Shown in pieces: positions 43,630 through 52,729 of a DNA stretch of 64,000 nucleotides. The position numbers were made by a program, and so were the translations under genes. The notes below the pieces were generated by a model, which did no database searches, was not told the DNA's origin, and worked only from the letters and a program-made list of their open reading frames with translations. Location: assembly GCF_026107375.2 (NCBI RefSeq), contig NZ_JAPCIA010000001.1, positions 2,604,001 to 2,668,000 on the forward strand, given 5' to 3'. Within the stretch, counting starts at the first letter, position 1; each line of letters starts with the position of its first letter. This DNA comes from Sphingomonas sp. BT-65. GTDB lineage: Bacteria > Pseudomonadota > Alphaproteobacteria > Sphingomonadales > Sphingomonadaceae.

Positions 43630-43923
43630 CTACTCTAGCCGTTTCGGCCGAGGCCCAACCGGGCGGCCGGCGTACCTGCACAGGGCATCTGCGACATGGC
43701 TGAGCTTCAGAAGCTGGCGTCTCGCTTTCATGGCGCGTGCAATTCGGAGCGCGTGTTCTTTCGGCAAGTCAGCCGGAATGGCGATGCGATAGTGCGCGAA
43801 CCCGAAACTCAGTCGGCGGTTTGACGGCAGCACGGTGAGGCCGGCGCGTTCACAGAAGCGCTTGCGCAGCTGGATGCGATCCTTCCGCCCGCCGATCATG
43901 CAGTTCGTAATCTGCGGCTCCAT
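43630..43923 (-). CDS. Hypothetical 97-residue protein
   Basis: An open frame with an ATG start and lower GC at the third position than its neighbours. The product is basic, with a region 'FGFAHYRIAIPADLPKEHALRIARAMKAR' that looks like a real amphipathic helix; no family is recognised. It fills the gap between the methyltransferase and ccmB and lies directly downstream of ccmB on the same strand. It may be a genuine orphan gene or a chance frame. Confidence 0.45.
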   Translation of the reverse strand: MEPQITNCMIGGRKDRIQLRKRFCERAGLTVLPSNRRLSFGFAHYRIAIPADLPKEHALRIARAMKARRQLLKLSHVADALCRYAGRPVGPRPKRLE

Positions 43924-43924
43924 G

Positions 43925-44569
43925 CTAACCCCGCCCCATCCGCATCGCCGCGCCGGCCACGAACGAGCACCCGGCCACCAGCACCAGGCTCACCGCCCCC
44001 AGCAGCTTCATCGCGCTCGCGTCGCCCGTCATCGCTCCCGCGCCGAAGATCAGCAGCGGCACCGCGAAGGGCAGCATCACCAGCCCCGCCACCGCACCCG
44101 CGCCGCGCAGTCCCGCGGTGAGCGCCGCGGTCGCCACGCCCAAGGCCGCCAGCCCCGGCGTACCGATCAGCAGCCCCAGCAGCGCCGCCGCGGTCTGCTC
44201 CAGCGACAGGCCGAGCAGCCCCGCCGCGATCACCGTCGCCGCGAGCAAGGTCGGCGCGAAGCCCAGCCAGTGCCCCAGCGTCTTCGCCGCCGCGACGTTC
44301 GCGTCATGCCAGCCGCGCACCGCGAGCTGGTCGAGCACGCCGCTCTCGAGGTCCGGGTTCACCAGCCGCTCCACCGGCAGCAGCGCGGCGAGCAGCGCCG
44401 CCGCCCAGATTACCCCGCCCCCGACCCGCGCGAGCAATTTCGGCTCCGGCCCGATCGCGAACGGAAACAGGATCGCCACCAGCAGGAAGAAGGCGACCGG
44501 CAGCGTCAGGCCGCCCGCCGCCCACGCCCGCCGCAGCTCGCGCCACACCAGGGAAGTAAAGCCGCTCAC
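43925..44569 (-). CDS. ccmB: Heme exporter subunit CcmB
   Basis: The 214-residue protein has six membrane helices. The start is GTG behind GGGGAAG. Conserved parts include 'LVWRELRRAWAAGGLTLPVAFFLLVAILFPFAIGP', 'LVNPDLESGVLDQLAVRG' and 'LLIGTPGLAALGVATAAL'. With CcmA it forms the ABC exporter that releases holo-CcmE in cytochrome c maturation. It is separated from ccmA by a 133-base gap that carries a palindromic repeat. Confidence 0.92.
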   Translation of the reverse strand: MSGFTSLVWRELRRAWAAGGLTLPVAFFLLVAILFPFAIGPEPKLLARVGGGVIWAAALLAALLPVERLVNPDLESGVLDQLAVRGWHDANVAAAKTLGHWLGFAPTLLAATVIAAGLLGLSLEQTAAALLGLLIGTPGLAALGVATAALTAGLRGAGAVAGLVMLPFAVPLLIFGAGAMTGDASAMKLLGAVSLVLVAGCSFVAGAAMRMGRG

Positions 44570-44594
44570 GCCGCTTCCCCGGCTGTGAATGGCG

Positions 44595-44690
44595 TCACCC
44601 TCACCCTTCCGGCGCTGCGCGCCTCCCTCCCTCTCCCAATGGGAGAGGGAAGAGGCCCGCGAGCGCAGCGAGTGGGAGGGGTGAGGGTGA
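44595..44690. repeat. 96-bp imperfect palindrome between ccmA and ccmB
   Basis: The outer arms TCACCCTCACCC and GGGTGAGGGTGA are exact complements, and the centre CTCTCCCA-A-TGGGAGAG is a second perfect dyad; the part between (GGCGCTGCGCGCC / GCGAGCGCAGCG) pairs imperfectly. It resembles dispersed REP elements and interrupts an operon that is usually gap-free. Confidence 0.7.
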
Positions 44691-44702
44691 TCAGTTCCAG
44701 CG

Positions 44703-45287
44703 TCATGCCGCCTCTCCGATCACCACGCCGTGCGCGCCGGGGATGTGGATCGGCAGGTGAGTCGCGACCACGACGATCCCGCCCTCCACGCGATGCTCGG
44801 CGATCAGCGCGCCCAGCATCGCGGTCGCGGCGTGGTCAAGCCCGTTGGCTGGCTCGTCGAGCAGCCACACCGGCGCCCCGCTCGCCACCACGCGTGCGAT
44901 CGCCACCCGCCGCCGCTGCCCGGTCGAGAGCAGCCGCACCGGCACCGGCGCGAGCTGCGCGAGGCCGACCGCCTCCAGCGCAGCCTCCGCCGCATCACGC
45001 CGCCCGTCCAGCCCGGCCCAGAACCCAAGCGCCTTCGCCACCGGCAGCTCGGGATCGAGCGCCGCCGCCTCGGTCAGCAAGGCGCGTTCCCCCTCGATCG
45101 CCACGCTGCCCGCCGCCGGCTTGAGCAACCCCGCCGCGATCCGGATCAGGCTCGACTTGCCCGCGCCGTTGGACCCGGTGACCAGCGCCGCGCCGCCTTC
45201 ATCCAGCGTGAAGCTCAGCCCCTCGAACAGCAGCCGCCCGCCGCGCTGGCAGGCAACTCCCTCAAAGGCGAGCCGCGGTGTGTTCAC
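44703..45287 (-). CDS. ccmA: Heme exporter ATP-binding subunit CcmA
   Basis: The 194-residue ABC ATPase (GTG start) has Walker A 'GSNGAGKSS' (38-46), the signature '[15 protein letters not shown]' and Walker B '[13 protein letters not shown]'. It powers the CcmAB release of heme-CcmE. The start overlaps the stop of the metallopeptidase gene (GTGA). It is shorter than many ABC subunits, normal for CcmA. Confidence 0.93.
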   Translation of the reverse strand: MNTPRLAFEGVACQRGGRLLFEGLSFTLDEGGAALVTGSNGAGKSSLIRIAAGLLKPAAGSVAIEGERALLTEAAALDPELPVAKALGFWAGLDGRRDAAEAALEAVGLAQLAPVPVRLLSTGQRRRVAIARVVASGAPVWLLDEPANGLDHAATAMLGALIAEHRVEGGIVVVATHLPIHIPGAHGVVIGEAA

Positions 45288-45691
45288 CCGACGCTATCTT
45301 CCAGCGCGTGCATGTCATCGTCGGACAGGCCGAAATGATGCCCCACCTCGTGCACCACGACATGGGTGACCAGCGCCTCCAGACTCACCCCGGTATCGAC
45401 CCATTCGTCGAGCAGCGGACGGCGATAGAGGTGGATCGTATCGGGCTGGGGCAGCTCGCCCAGGAATCCCTCCTTCTCGCCGACCGGCCGTCCCGAATAA
45501 AGGCCGGTCAGCTCGAACGGGTCCTCGAACCCCATGTCGCGCAGCGTCGCCTCGTCGGCGAATTCCTCGATCACCAGCACGACATCCGCGAGATGGGCCG
45601 CGAACGGTTCGGGAATCCGCGCCAGCGCCGCCCGGGCGAGCGTTTCCATCAGCTCGGCGCTCGGCGCGAAAGTCTCGGTTCTGTTCGCCAT
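45284..45691 (-). CDS. Small zinc metallopeptidase-like protein (DUF1025/minimal zincin)
   Basis: The 135-residue protein carries the extended zinc motif H114-E-V-G-H118-H-F-G-L-S-D123 ('[14 protein letters not shown]'). It belongs to the small metallopeptidase family found in many actinobacteria and alphaproteobacteria, whose substrates are unknown. A GTG codon precedes the ATG used here. It is coupled to ccmA by a 4-nt overlap, a conserved sphingomonad neighbour pattern in my experience of such genomes. Confidence 0.87.
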   Translation of the reverse strand: MANRTETFAPSAELMETLARAALARIPEPFAAHLADVVLVIEEFADEATLRDMGFEDPFELTGLYSGRPVGEKEGFLGELPQPDTIHLYRRPLLDEWVDTGVSLEALVTHVVVHEVGHHFGLSDDDMHALEDSVG

Positions 45692-45730
45692 CACCCTGCG
45701 CTATGCCCGAGCGAGGCAAGGGAGGGAAGG

Positions 45731-46021
45731 ATGGTCGAGCAACTGAGCCAGGCGGAGCGCGAGGACGCGCTCGAGGGGCTGCCCGAATGGGATTACCAGG
45801 AGGGGCGCGACGCGATCACGCGCCGCTTCACCTTCGACGATTTCAGCCAGGCCTTCGCCTTCATGACCCAGGTCGCGCTGCTCGCCGAGAAGGCGGACCA
45901 TCACCCCGAATGGTCGAACGTGTGGAACCGCGTCGACATCCTGCTCACCACGCATGATGCCGGCGGTCTGTCGGGCCGCGACATCGACATGGCGCAGGCG
46001 ATCGACGCGCTGGTCGATTGA
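45731..46021 (+). CDS. phhB: Pterin-4a-carbinolamine dehydratase
   Basis: The 96-residue protein starts after a strong GGAGGGAAGG. It has the DCoH/PhhB active-site set: '[20 protein letters not shown]' (H57, H58) and H75-D in 'TTHDAGGLS'. It dehydrates the 4a-hydroxy-tetrahydropterin formed by aromatic amino acid hydroxylases, or acts in molybdopterin-related pterin repair. No hydroxylase gene is adjacent. Confidence 0.93.
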   Translation: MVEQLSQAEREDALEGLPEWDYQEGRDAITRRFTFDDFSQAFAFMTQVALLAEKADHHPEWSNVWNRVDILLTTHDAGGLSGRDIDMAQAIDALVD

Positions 46022-46109
46022 TCGCACGGCTTGCAAAATCGGGTTTGGTCTGCTCCCCTAGCGTAAAGCCGCCAAATTAGATCGAGCGGTACGGCGCGAA
46101 GGAGAGGGC

Positions 46110-46886
46110 ATGGAATCGATCTTCATCACCGGCGGCGGTTCGGGCATCGGGCGGGCGGTGGCGCAGCTGTTCGCGTCGCGCGGCTGGCGCGTCGGCCTTG
46201 CCGACATCAACGATGCCGGGATGGCCGAGACCGCGCGGCTGCTCGGCGGCGCGCCGGTGACCGTCCACAAGCTCGACGTGCGCGACCGCGCGGCCTGGGA
46301 CGGTGCCTTGGCGGACTTCGCCGCGGAGAGCGGCGGGCGGCTCGATGTGCTGTTCAACAATGCCGGGGTTGGCGTGGGCGGCAATTTCGCGCAAACCACG
46401 GTCGAGGAGCTCGACCGCTGCGTCGACATCAACCTGATGGGCGTCGTCTATGGCGCGCATGCCGGGCACCGCTATTTGAAGGCTTCGGGCGGGTGCCTGC
46501 TCAACACCGCGTCGGCGGCGGGCATCTACGGCACCGCGGGGGTCGCGATCTACTCGGCGACCAAGTTCGCGGTGCGCGGCTTCACCGAAGCGCTCGATGC
46601 CGAATGGCATGGCGAGGGGATTCGCGTGCGCGCGCTGCTGCCGAGCTTCATCGACACCGCGATCCTCGACGGCACGCCGGTGGGCAGCAACGAGACGATG
46701 CGCGACCGCGTGCGCGCGGCGCGGCTCGAATTCACGCCCGTGGAGCAGGCGGCGCAGGCGGCATGGGATGCGGTGCATGGCGACACGCTCCACACCCTGG
46801 TCGGCAAGACCGCGCGCCACATGTGGTTCGCCGCGCGCTTCCTGCGCGGGTCGATGCGCAAGCAGGCGCGCGGCGGGGCGAAGTGA
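46110..46886 (+). CDS. SDR-family oxidoreductase
   Basis: The 258-residue classical short-chain dehydrogenase has 'MESIFITGGGSGIGRAVAQL' (NAD(P) loop), NNAGVG, and catalytic Y148-x3-K152 in 'YSATKFAVRG'. The Asp after beta-2 ('GLADIND') favours NAD(H). Substrate is unknown. A GGAGAGG site precedes the ATG. It resembles the fatty-alcohol/aldehyde-type SDRs, but that is only an impression. Confidence 0.9.
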   Translation: MESIFITGGGSGIGRAVAQLFASRGWRVGLADINDAGMAETARLLGGAPVTVHKLDVRDRAAWDGALADFAAESGGRLDVLFNNAGVGVGGNFAQTTVEELDRCVDINLMGVVYGAHAGHRYLKASGGCLLNTASAAGIYGTAGVAIYSATKFAVRGFTEALDAEWHGEGIRVRALLPSFIDTAILDGTPVGSNETMRDRVRAARLEFTPVEQAAQAAWDAVHGDTLHTLVGKTARHMWFAARFLRGSMRKQARGGAK

Positions 46887-46907
46887 CGCGCCCGCCGCGC
46901 TCCCGGG

Positions 46908-47291
46908 TCAGCGCGCCTGGACGCGCACCAGCGGCGGCAGCACGCCGCGCTGCAGCTTGGTGTAGGTGAGGTCGACGCTGCGCAGGTTGCGGTTGCGGCC
47001 GCGCAGGTCCTTGGCAACGGTGCAGGCCCCGCCGCGCAGGATCTGGCGGGTCTGGATGTCTTGCCGCGCGCCGTTGTTGAAGCGCACGCGGACATTCTGC
47101 AGCCCGATCGGGCGGTTGATCGAGCAGATGCGGATCTGGCGGTGCCGCTCGTTGCCGCGCACCTGGATTGAATCGCGATCGGAACCCGCGCCGACGGTGC
47201 GGAAGCCGATCGTCTCCCAGCCGCGCTGCGCCATGGCGCCGGTGGGAAGGGCAAGCATTGCGATTGCCGAAAGACCGATGAGACGCTTCAT
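46908..47291 (-). CDS. Exported hypothetical protein
   Basis: The 127-residue protein has a signal peptide (MKRLIGLSAIAMLALPTGAMAQ) and a basic beta-rich body: 'RGWETIGFRTVGAGSDRDSIQVRG', 'RQIRICSINRPIGLQNVRVRF' and two cysteines that could form a disulfide. Similar small periplasmic proteins occur in sphingomonads; no function is known. It converges on the SDR gene with a 21-bp gap. Confidence 0.75.
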   Translation of the reverse strand: MKRLIGLSAIAMLALPTGAMAQRGWETIGFRTVGAGSDRDSIQVRGNERHRQIRICSINRPIGLQNVRVRFNNGARQDIQTRQILRGGACTVAKDLRGRNRNLRSVDLTYTKLQRGVLPPLVRVQAR

Positions 47292-47367
47292 GACCGTTCC
47301 TCTCTTCTAGGCCGAGGCAGATGACAGCAAGATGCCCATCGTGCCGCGACCGCAACGAAAGACTCCG

Positions 47368-47952
47368 ATGAAAGTTGCCCTCATTTTTTCGCTCGCTGCC
47401 ACCGTCCTGTCGGGCTGCGCACCCCGCTCTGCGCCGGCCGCTCCGGCGGATGCCTTCATGGCGCGCCTCACGTCGCTGTGCAGTAAGGCGTTCGCCGGGC
47501 GCGCGGTCACCACCGACCCTGCCGACGCCGGCTTTACCGGCAAGCCGCTGGTGATGCATGTCGCGGCGTGCGAGCCGGGCCGCGTTCGCATCCCCTTCCA
47601 TGTCGGGGAGGACCGCTCGCGTACCTGGGTACTGACCCGCACGCCCGCCGGCCTGCGCCTCAAGCACGATCACCGGCACGCGGACGGCACGTCCGACACG
47701 CTCACCATGTATGGCGGCGAGACTGCAGTGCCCGGCTCGGCGACGCGCCAGGAGTTCCCGGCTGATGCCGAATCGATCGCGCTGTTCCGCGCCAATGGCG
47801 CCGAGCGTTCGGTCACCAATGTCTGGGCGATGGAGGTCGACGACACCAGCTTCGCCTATGAACTGCGCCGCCCCGGCCGACACTTCCGCGTCGAGTTCGA
47901 CCTCACCCGCCCGGTGGCCGCGCCGCCGTTGCCCTGGGGCTGGCGCGGCTAG
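47368..47952 (+). CDS. Lipoprotein of unknown function
   Basis: The 194-residue protein starts MKVALIFSLAATVLSGCAPR, with a lipobox LSGC. The mature part begins with an Ala/Pro linker and contains 'FMARLTSLCSKAFAGRAVTTDP', 'RTWVLTRTPAGLRLKHDHRH' and 'AYELRRPGRHFRVEFDLTRPV'. The pattern is reminiscent of sphingomonad outer-membrane lipoproteins of unknown role. It overlaps the end of btaB tail-to-tail by 4 nt. Confidence 0.78.
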   Translation: MKVALIFSLAATVLSGCAPRSAPAAPADAFMARLTSLCSKAFAGRAVTTDPADAGFTGKPLVMHVAACEPGRVRIPFHVGEDRSRTWVLTRTPAGLRLKHDHRHADGTSDTLTMYGGETAVPGSATRQEFPADAESIALFRANGAERSVTNVWAMEVDDTSFAYELRRPGRHFRVEFDLTRPVAAPPLPWGWRG

Positions 47953-48596
47953 GCGCGCTCGAGGCTGCCCGTCCAGGCATAGCCGCGCAACAGCGGCTCG
48001 AACGCCATCTCCAGCCCCCCGGCGGCAGCGGTATGCTTGAGCGCTACCGGCAGGTCGCGTCGCGGGGTGACGTGGAACCGCGCAAGCCAGGCGAACAGCA
48101 CGCGCCGCCACCAGCCGGGCAGCCGCTCCTGTTGGCCGAAATCGACGACGCGCAGCGCCCCGCCCGGCGCCACCGCCTTGGCCGCCTGCTCGATCGCGCC
48201 AGTCCAGTCGGGGATCATCGACAGCGTGTAGCTCAGGAACACACGGTCGAACCCGTCGATGCCGAACAGGTCGCGTGCGTCGAACTTCGCCGCATCGCCC
48301 TGAACCAGCACGATGCGGTCGGACAGGCCGGCCGCCGCCACCTTGGCCCGCGCGGTCGTGAGCATGGCCTCGGAGATATCGAGCCCGTAGAAACGCGCCT
48401 GGGGCCAGCGCTTCGCCGCTGCGATCAGGTTGCGCGCGGTGCCGCAGCCGACCTCGAGCACCGTGCCTCCGACGGGTGGCGCAAGCTCTTCGATCAGCCG
48501 GTCGCGCCCCAGCAGGTAATATTTGCGCGTCAGGTCGTAGATATGCCGCTGCGCCGCATAGACGCCGTCCATGCGCTGGGCGTGCGTCTCGCTCAC
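47949..48596 (-). CDS. btaB: DGTS N-methyltransferase BtaB-like
   Basis: The 215-residue SAM methyltransferase has motif I 'GGTVLEVGCGTARNLIAAAKRWP', 'FYGLDISEAML' and 'VFLSYTLSMIPDWTGAI'. It starts with GTG overlapping the btaA stop (GTGA); an ATG 24 bases further in is an alternative. BtaB adds three methyl groups to diacylglyceryl homoserine to give the betaine lipid DGTS. The assignment leans on the fused context with btaA and on overall length. Confidence 0.87.
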   Translation of the reverse strand: MSETHAQRMDGVYAAQRHIYDLTRKYYLLGRDRLIEELAPPVGGTVLEVGCGTARNLIAAAKRWPQARFYGLDISEAMLTTARAKVAAAGLSDRIVLVQGDAAKFDARDLFGIDGFDRVFLSYTLSMIPDWTGAIEQAAKAVAPGGALRVVDFGQQERLPGWWRRVLFAWLARFHVTPRRDLPVALKHTAAAGGLEMAFEPLLRGYAWTGSLERA

Positions 48597-49828
48597 GGCT
48601 TCAGGCGATAGAGATGCACGCCGCCATAGATCGCCGAACGGTCGCGTGCAGTGAAGTCGAGCGACTCCGCTTCGGCATAGTCCCAGCGGTCGAGGATCGC
48701 ATCGGCGACACGCCCGGGCAGCAGCGTCGGCGCGGCGGCAGTGCGGAACAGCACCCGCGCGCCCGGCTTGGCGGTGCGGGTGATCTCGCCCCACAGCCGG
48801 TTGAGCTGCGCGTCGGTCATCCAGTCCTGCGCGTCGAGCAGGATATAGCGGTCGAGCGAGGCGGCAGGCATCGACTCGAGATACTCGACGAAATTCTGGT
48901 GGCGCACCTCGACCCGCTCTGCGCGCGCGCGCACCGCGTCATAGTTGCCGACCTGCAGATAGGGCGGCAGCGGCGCGTCCGCGCCCTCGCCATAGCCGCG
49001 CCCGAACGCCTGCCATGCGAAATAATTGTCCGAAAGGTCGAAGTCGCAGGCCAGCTTCTCGAGCCGGCGGCGCAGCACTGCGCCGATCCCGCGCGGATCG
49101 TCCGCCGCCAGCGCCTCATACTGCGCAGGCGGGATGCCGAGCCCGAACAGCGAAGCGGGCTGGTCGATCAGCCAGCGCACGAATTTCTTGTCGAACACCG
49201 GAGCGAGCCGTGTCTCGAAGATCGCGCGCTGCTCCTCGGGGGTCTTCGCCGCGAGCAGCTCGCGCGGGTCGATGCGGTAGAGCTTGGCGAGCAGGTGCGC
49301 CGCGCCGATGAAGCCGCCGAGCAGCCCGCGCTTGTAGAAGCCGCCGGCAAAGCCCTTGATCCGCCGCCGCCCGGCCAGGTCGCGGCCCTCCCAGTAGCGC
49401 CGCGCCGTCTCGTCGAGATGCGGGGCGAGCAGGGCGCGATAGGCGGCGACATTCTCGGGCCGGTTCGCCTGGCCGAAGAAGCGGTGGAACGCGGCATGAT
49501 CGGGCAGGTGCTGCGCGGCGGCGACCTTCAACTTGTTGAGCGCGATGTGCGCGGTGTTGAGATCGACCGCGGTGATCTTGGCGGGATCGGCGGTGAGGTA
49601 GGAGAGCACGTTGCAGCCGCCACTCGCGATCGTCACGACATGGCAGTCGGGGGTGATCGCCAGCGCCTCCATGTCCACCTCAGGGTCTTCCCAGATCTGG
49701 GCATAGACCAGGCCGCGAAAGGCGAAGGTGAAGGCGCGCTCGAGCAGGCCTTCCTTGCTCAGATGCTCGTGACGATGAACGGCGGTGCGCACCGCGCGGT
49801 TGCGCGGCTGGCTGGCAATCGAACCCAT
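48593..49828 (-). CDS. btaA: S-adenosylmethionine:diacylglycerol 3-amino-3-carboxypropyltransferase BtaA
   Basis: The 411-residue DUF3419 protein has 'FRGLVYAQIWEDPEVDMEAL', 'VVTIASGGCNVLSYLTADPAKITAVDLN' (SAM-binding) and 'LESMPAASLDRYILLDAQDWM'. BtaA transfers the aminocarboxypropyl group of SAM to diacylglycerol, the first step to phosphorus-free DGTS. The start follows AGGAGC. PhoB-box-like repeats lie 45 bases upstream. In Rhodobacter and Sinorhizobium this pathway serves phosphate starvation. Confidence 0.9.
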   Translation of the reverse strand: MGSIASQPRNRAVRTAVHRHEHLSKEGLLERAFTFAFRGLVYAQIWEDPEVDMEALAITPDCHVVTIASGGCNVLSYLTADPAKITAVDLNTAHIALNKLKVAAAQHLPDHAAFHRFFGQANRPENVAAYRALLAPHLDETARRYWEGRDLAGRRRIKGFAGGFYKRGLLGGFIGAAHLLAKLYRIDPRELLAAKTPEEQRAIFETRLAPVFDKKFVRWLIDQPASLFGLGIPPAQYEALAADDPRGIGAVLRRRLEKLACDFDLSDNYFAWQAFGRGYGEGADAPLPPYLQVGNYDAVRARAERVEVRHQNFVEYLESMPAASLDRYILLDAQDWMTDAQLNRLWGEITRTAKPGARVLFRTAAAPTLLPGRVADAILDRWDYAEAESLDFTARDRSAIYGGVHLYRLKP

Positions 49829-49872
49829 ATGACGCTCCTGGGAATCCCGATCCGGGCCCATATTTCGGTCGC

Positions 49873-49911
49873 GTGTCAGTCCCGTGACGCCCGTTGTCAC
49901 GAAACCGTCAT
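49873..49911 (-). promoter_or_regulatory. Candidate PhoB boxes upstream of btaAB
   Basis: On the minus strand GCGTCAC-GGGA-CTGACAC (49873-49890) matches the PhoB layout of two 7-base half-sites 11 bases apart, oriented toward btaA and 45 bases from its start. A second, oppositely oriented pair (TTGTCAC-GAAA-CCGTCAT on the plus strand, 49894-49911) adjoins it. The GTCA/TGAC cores repeat with about 11-base periodicity. Regulation by PhoB is inferred. Confidence 0.5.
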
Positions 49912-49914
49912 CCT

Positions 49915-50373
49915 TCAGTCGCGGCAATAGCCCTCGCCGACCGTCGCGGTCAGGCAGTCCTTCTTGCCCTCGAGATATTTGAGACCCGTCGCCGCACCAT
50001 CGGTGGCGCGCAGCACCCTGGCGCCGTCAGGGCGGGTGAAGGCGATGCCTTCCTCGGTCGCCACCCCGGCAAAGGTGCCCGTCGCGCCCGGATCGAGGCT
50101 GTAGGTGTTGGTCAGGCGATAGCGGCCCGGACCTGCCGGATCCTTCGCGATGGTCAGCACCAGCCCCTCGACGCCGACCCATTTACCGACCCAGCCGTCG
50201 CGATTGGGCGCCTCGGCCGCCTTCTCGGCCTTCTCCGCCTCCGCGGTCACATTCTCGGCGATCGCTTCGGCGTTCGCCACCGCATTCTGCACTAGCGCGG
50301 CCTGCTGCTCGTTGCTCATCTCGCCGCATCCCGACAGCGCCGCCAGCGCCGCGCTCACCGCCAAAAGCCGCAT
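49915..50373 (-). CDS. Lipoprotein of unknown function
   Basis: The 152-residue protein starts MRLLAVSAALAALSGCGEMS, with lipobox LSGC. A Glu/Ala-rich helix ('AVANAEAIAENVTAEAEKAEKAAEA') links to a small beta-barrel-like domain ('DGWVGKWVGVEGLVLTIAKD', 'GRYRLTNTYSLDPGATGTFAG', 'KKDCLTATVGEGYCRD'). The two late cysteines may form a disulfide. Its function is not recognised. Confidence 0.78.
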   Translation of the reverse strand: MRLLAVSAALAALSGCGEMSNEQQAALVQNAVANAEAIAENVTAEAEKAEKAAEAPNRDGWVGKWVGVEGLVLTIAKDPAGPGRYRLTNTYSLDPGATGTFAGVATEEGIAFTRPDGARVLRATDGAATGLKYLEGKKDCLTATVGEGYCRD

Positions 50374-50479
50374 GATTGCCCCTCCAATTCGAACTTTCGC
50401 CGATCCGGTGTAGCCTTCCCCGCGCGAAACGCCTAGAGAGCCGCCATCCGCTCAGCTTAGGGAACGCACCGCTCTTCCA

Positions 50480-50917
50480 ATGCGCATCGCCATCGCTTCG
50501 GATCACGCCGCCTACGAACTCAAGGCGGTCCTCGCCGAATGGCTCCGCGGCGAGGGGCACGAGGTGCTCGATCTCGGCACCGACGGACCCGCCAGCGTCG
50601 ACTATCCCGATTTCGGCTTTGCGTTGGGCAAGGCGATCGCCGCGGGCGATGCCGAACGCGGCGTCGCCTTGTGCGGCTCCGGCATCGGCATCTCGATCGC
50701 GGTCAACCGCGTGCGCCACGCGCGCTGTGCGCTGGTCTCCGAGCCGCTCTCCGCCCGCCTCGCGCGCGAGCATAATGATGCGAACGTCCTCGCCATGGGC
50801 GCCCGGCTGATCGGCCCCGAAATGGCCAAGGCCTGCATCACCGCATTCCTCGCCACCGGCTTCGGCGGCGATCGACATCAGCGCCGGGTGGACAAGCTGA
50901 CCGATCCGGCCCTCTGA
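50480..50917 (+). CDS. rpiB: Ribose-5-phosphate isomerase B
   Basis: The 145-residue RpiB/LacAB protein has 'IAIASDHAAYELKAVLAEWL' (catalytic D8-H9) and C65 in 'GVALCGSGIGISIAVNRV'. It interconverts ribose 5-phosphate and ribulose 5-phosphate. It leads the rpiB-glyA-nrdR-trmJ group; glyA starts 12 bp after it. Confidence 0.94.
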   Translation: MRIAIASDHAAYELKAVLAEWLRGEGHEVLDLGTDGPASVDYPDFGFALGKAIAAGDAERGVALCGSGIGISIAVNRVRHARCALVSEPLSARLAREHNDANVLAMGARLIGPEMAKACITAFLATGFGGDRHQRRVDKLTDPAL

Positions 50918-50929
50918 AGGACTTAAGGC

Positions 50930-52237
50930 ATGAGCACCAACCCGATCTCCGCCGTCCAGCCGGATGGTTTCTTCACCCGCAATCTCGCCGACGCCGATCC
51001 CGCGGTGTTTGCCGGCGTGACCCACGAGTTGGAGCGTGAACAGTATCAGATCGAGCTGATCGCCAGCGAGAACATCGTCTCCAAGGCGGTGCTCGAGGCG
51101 CAGGGCAGCGTCTTCACCAACAAATATGCCGAGGGCTATCCCGGCAAGCGCTATTATCAGGGCTGCCACCCTTCCGACGAGGTCGAGCAGCTCGCCATCG
51201 ACCGGGCCAAGCAGCTGTTCGGTTGCAGCTTCGCCAACGTCCAGCCGCACTCGGGGGCGCAGGCCAATGGCGCGGTGATGCTCGCGCTGACCAAGCCGGG
51301 TGACACGATCATGGGCCTCAGCCTCGACTCGGGCGGCCACCTGACCCACGGCGCCAAGGCGGCGATGTCGGGCAAGTGGTTCAACGCGGTCCAGTATGGC
51401 GTCGACCCGGTGACGCACCTGATCGATTTCGACGAGGTCGCAGCCAAGGCGCGCGAGCATCAGCCCAAGCTGATCATCGCGGGTGGCTCGGCCTATCCGC
51501 GCATCATCGATTTCGCGAAGTTCCGCGCGATCGCGGACGAGGTTGGCGCGATCTTCATGGTCGACATGGCGCATTTCGCCGGCCTCGTCGCCGGCGGTGT
51601 GCACCCGACGCCCTTCGGCCACGCCCATGTTGTCACCACCACCACGCACAAGACGCTGCGCGGCCCGCGCGGCGGCGCGGTGTTCACCAATGACGAAGCG
51701 ATTGCCAAGAAGATCAATTCGGCGGTGTTCCCCGGCCTTCAGGGCGGTCCGCTGATGCACGTCATCGCCGCCAAGGCGGTGGCGTTCGGCGAGGCGCTGC
51801 GTCCGGACTTCAAGGCCTATGCCGCGGCGATCGTCGAGAATGCCAAGGTGCTCGCCGCGACGCTGACCGAGCGCGGCGCCGCGGTCGTTTCGGGCGGCAC
51901 CGACACGCATCTCGCGCTGATCGACCTGACCCCGCTCGGCGTCACCGGCAAGGACGCCGACGAGGCGCTTGAGCGCGCGGCGATCACCTGCAACAAGAAC
52001 GGCATCCCCAACGACCCGCTGCCCCCGGTCAAGACCAGCGGCATCCGCGTCGGGTCGCCCGCCGGTACGACGCGCGGCTTCGGCCCGGCCGAGTTCCGCG
52101 AGATCGGCAACATGGTCGCCGACGTGCTCGACGGCCTGCGCAGCAAGGGCGAGGACGGCGATCCGGAAGTCGAGGCGAGCGTCCGCACTCGCGTCCGCGC
52201 GCTGTGCGAGCGCTTCCCGATCTACCCGGAGGCGTGA
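50930..52237 (+). CDS. glyA: Serine hydroxymethyltransferase
   Basis: The 435-residue PLP enzyme has the Schiff-base K241 in '[14 protein letters not shown]', '[23 protein letters not shown]' and '[16 protein letters not shown]'. It interconverts serine and glycine with tetrahydrofolate, supplying one-carbon units. The start is preceded by TTAAGG; nrdR begins 3 bp after the stop. Confidence 0.98.
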   Translation: MSTNPISAVQPDGFFTRNLADADPAVFAGVTHELEREQYQIELIASENIVSKAVLEAQGSVFTNKYAEGYPGKRYYQGCHPSDEVEQLAIDRAKQLFGCSFANVQPHSGAQANGAVMLALTKPGDTIMGLSLDSGGHLTHGAKAAMSGKWFNAVQYGVDPVTHLIDFDEVAAKAREHQPKLIIAGGSAYPRIIDFAKFRAIADEVGAIFMVDMAHFAGLVAGGVHPTPFGHAHVVTTTTHKTLRGPRGGAVFTNDEAIAKKINSAVFPGLQGGPLMHVIAAKAVAFGEALRPDFKAYAAAIVENAKVLAATLTERGAAVVSGGTDTHLALIDLTPLGVTGKDADEALERAAITCNKNGIPNDPLPPVKTSGIRVGSPAGTTRGFGPAEFREIGNMVADVLDGLRSKGEDGDPEVEASVRTRVRALCERFPIYPEA

Positions 52238-52240
52238 GGA

Positions 52241-52729
52241 TTGCGCTGTCCCTTCTGCGGAAATGAAGACAGCCAGGTAAAGGACAGCCGCCCCACCGAG
52301 GATGGGGCGGCGATCCGCCGCCGCCGCCAGTGCGAGGCGTGCGCGGCGCGCTTCACCACCTTCGAGCGGATCCAGCTACGCGAGCTCACCGTCCTCAAGT
52401 CCGAGGGAACCGGCGACGCCCGGCGCGAGCCGTTCGAGCGCGACAAGCTGATCCGCTCCGTCTCGCTCGCCTGCCGCAAGCGCCCGATCACCGCCGGCCA
52501 GATCGAGAAGCTCGTCTCGGGCATCCAGCGCCAGCTCGAGACACAGGGCGAGACCGAGATTCCCTCACAGCGCATCGGCGAGCTGGTGATGGCGGGGCTC
52601 AAGGGCCTTGATTCGGTCGCCTATATTCGCTTCGCTAGCGTCTATCGCGACTTCCGCGAGGCCAAGGATTTCGAGGCGTTCGCGAGCAGCGTGAACGAGG
52701 TCGGCCATGAGAAGGCGAAGGGGGGATGA
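52241..52729 (+). CDS. nrdR: Transcriptional repressor NrdR
   Basis: The 162-residue regulator starts with TTG ([18 protein letters not shown]), directly after a GGAGG-containing glyA end. The zinc ribbon uses C3, C6, C31 and C34; the ATP-cone follows ('[22 protein letters not shown]'). It senses dATP/ATP and represses ribonucleotide reductase genes. The rare TTG start is the only possible one, since the zinc ribbon starts at once. It overlaps trmJ by 4 nt. Confidence 0.96.
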   Translation: MRCPFCGNEDSQVKDSRPTEDGAAIRRRRQCEACAARFTTFERIQLRELTVLKSEGTGDARREPFERDKLIRSVSLACRKRPITAGQIEKLVSGIQRQLETQGETEIPSQRIGELVMAGLKGLDSVAYIRFASVYRDFREAKDFEAFASSVNEVGHEKAKGG

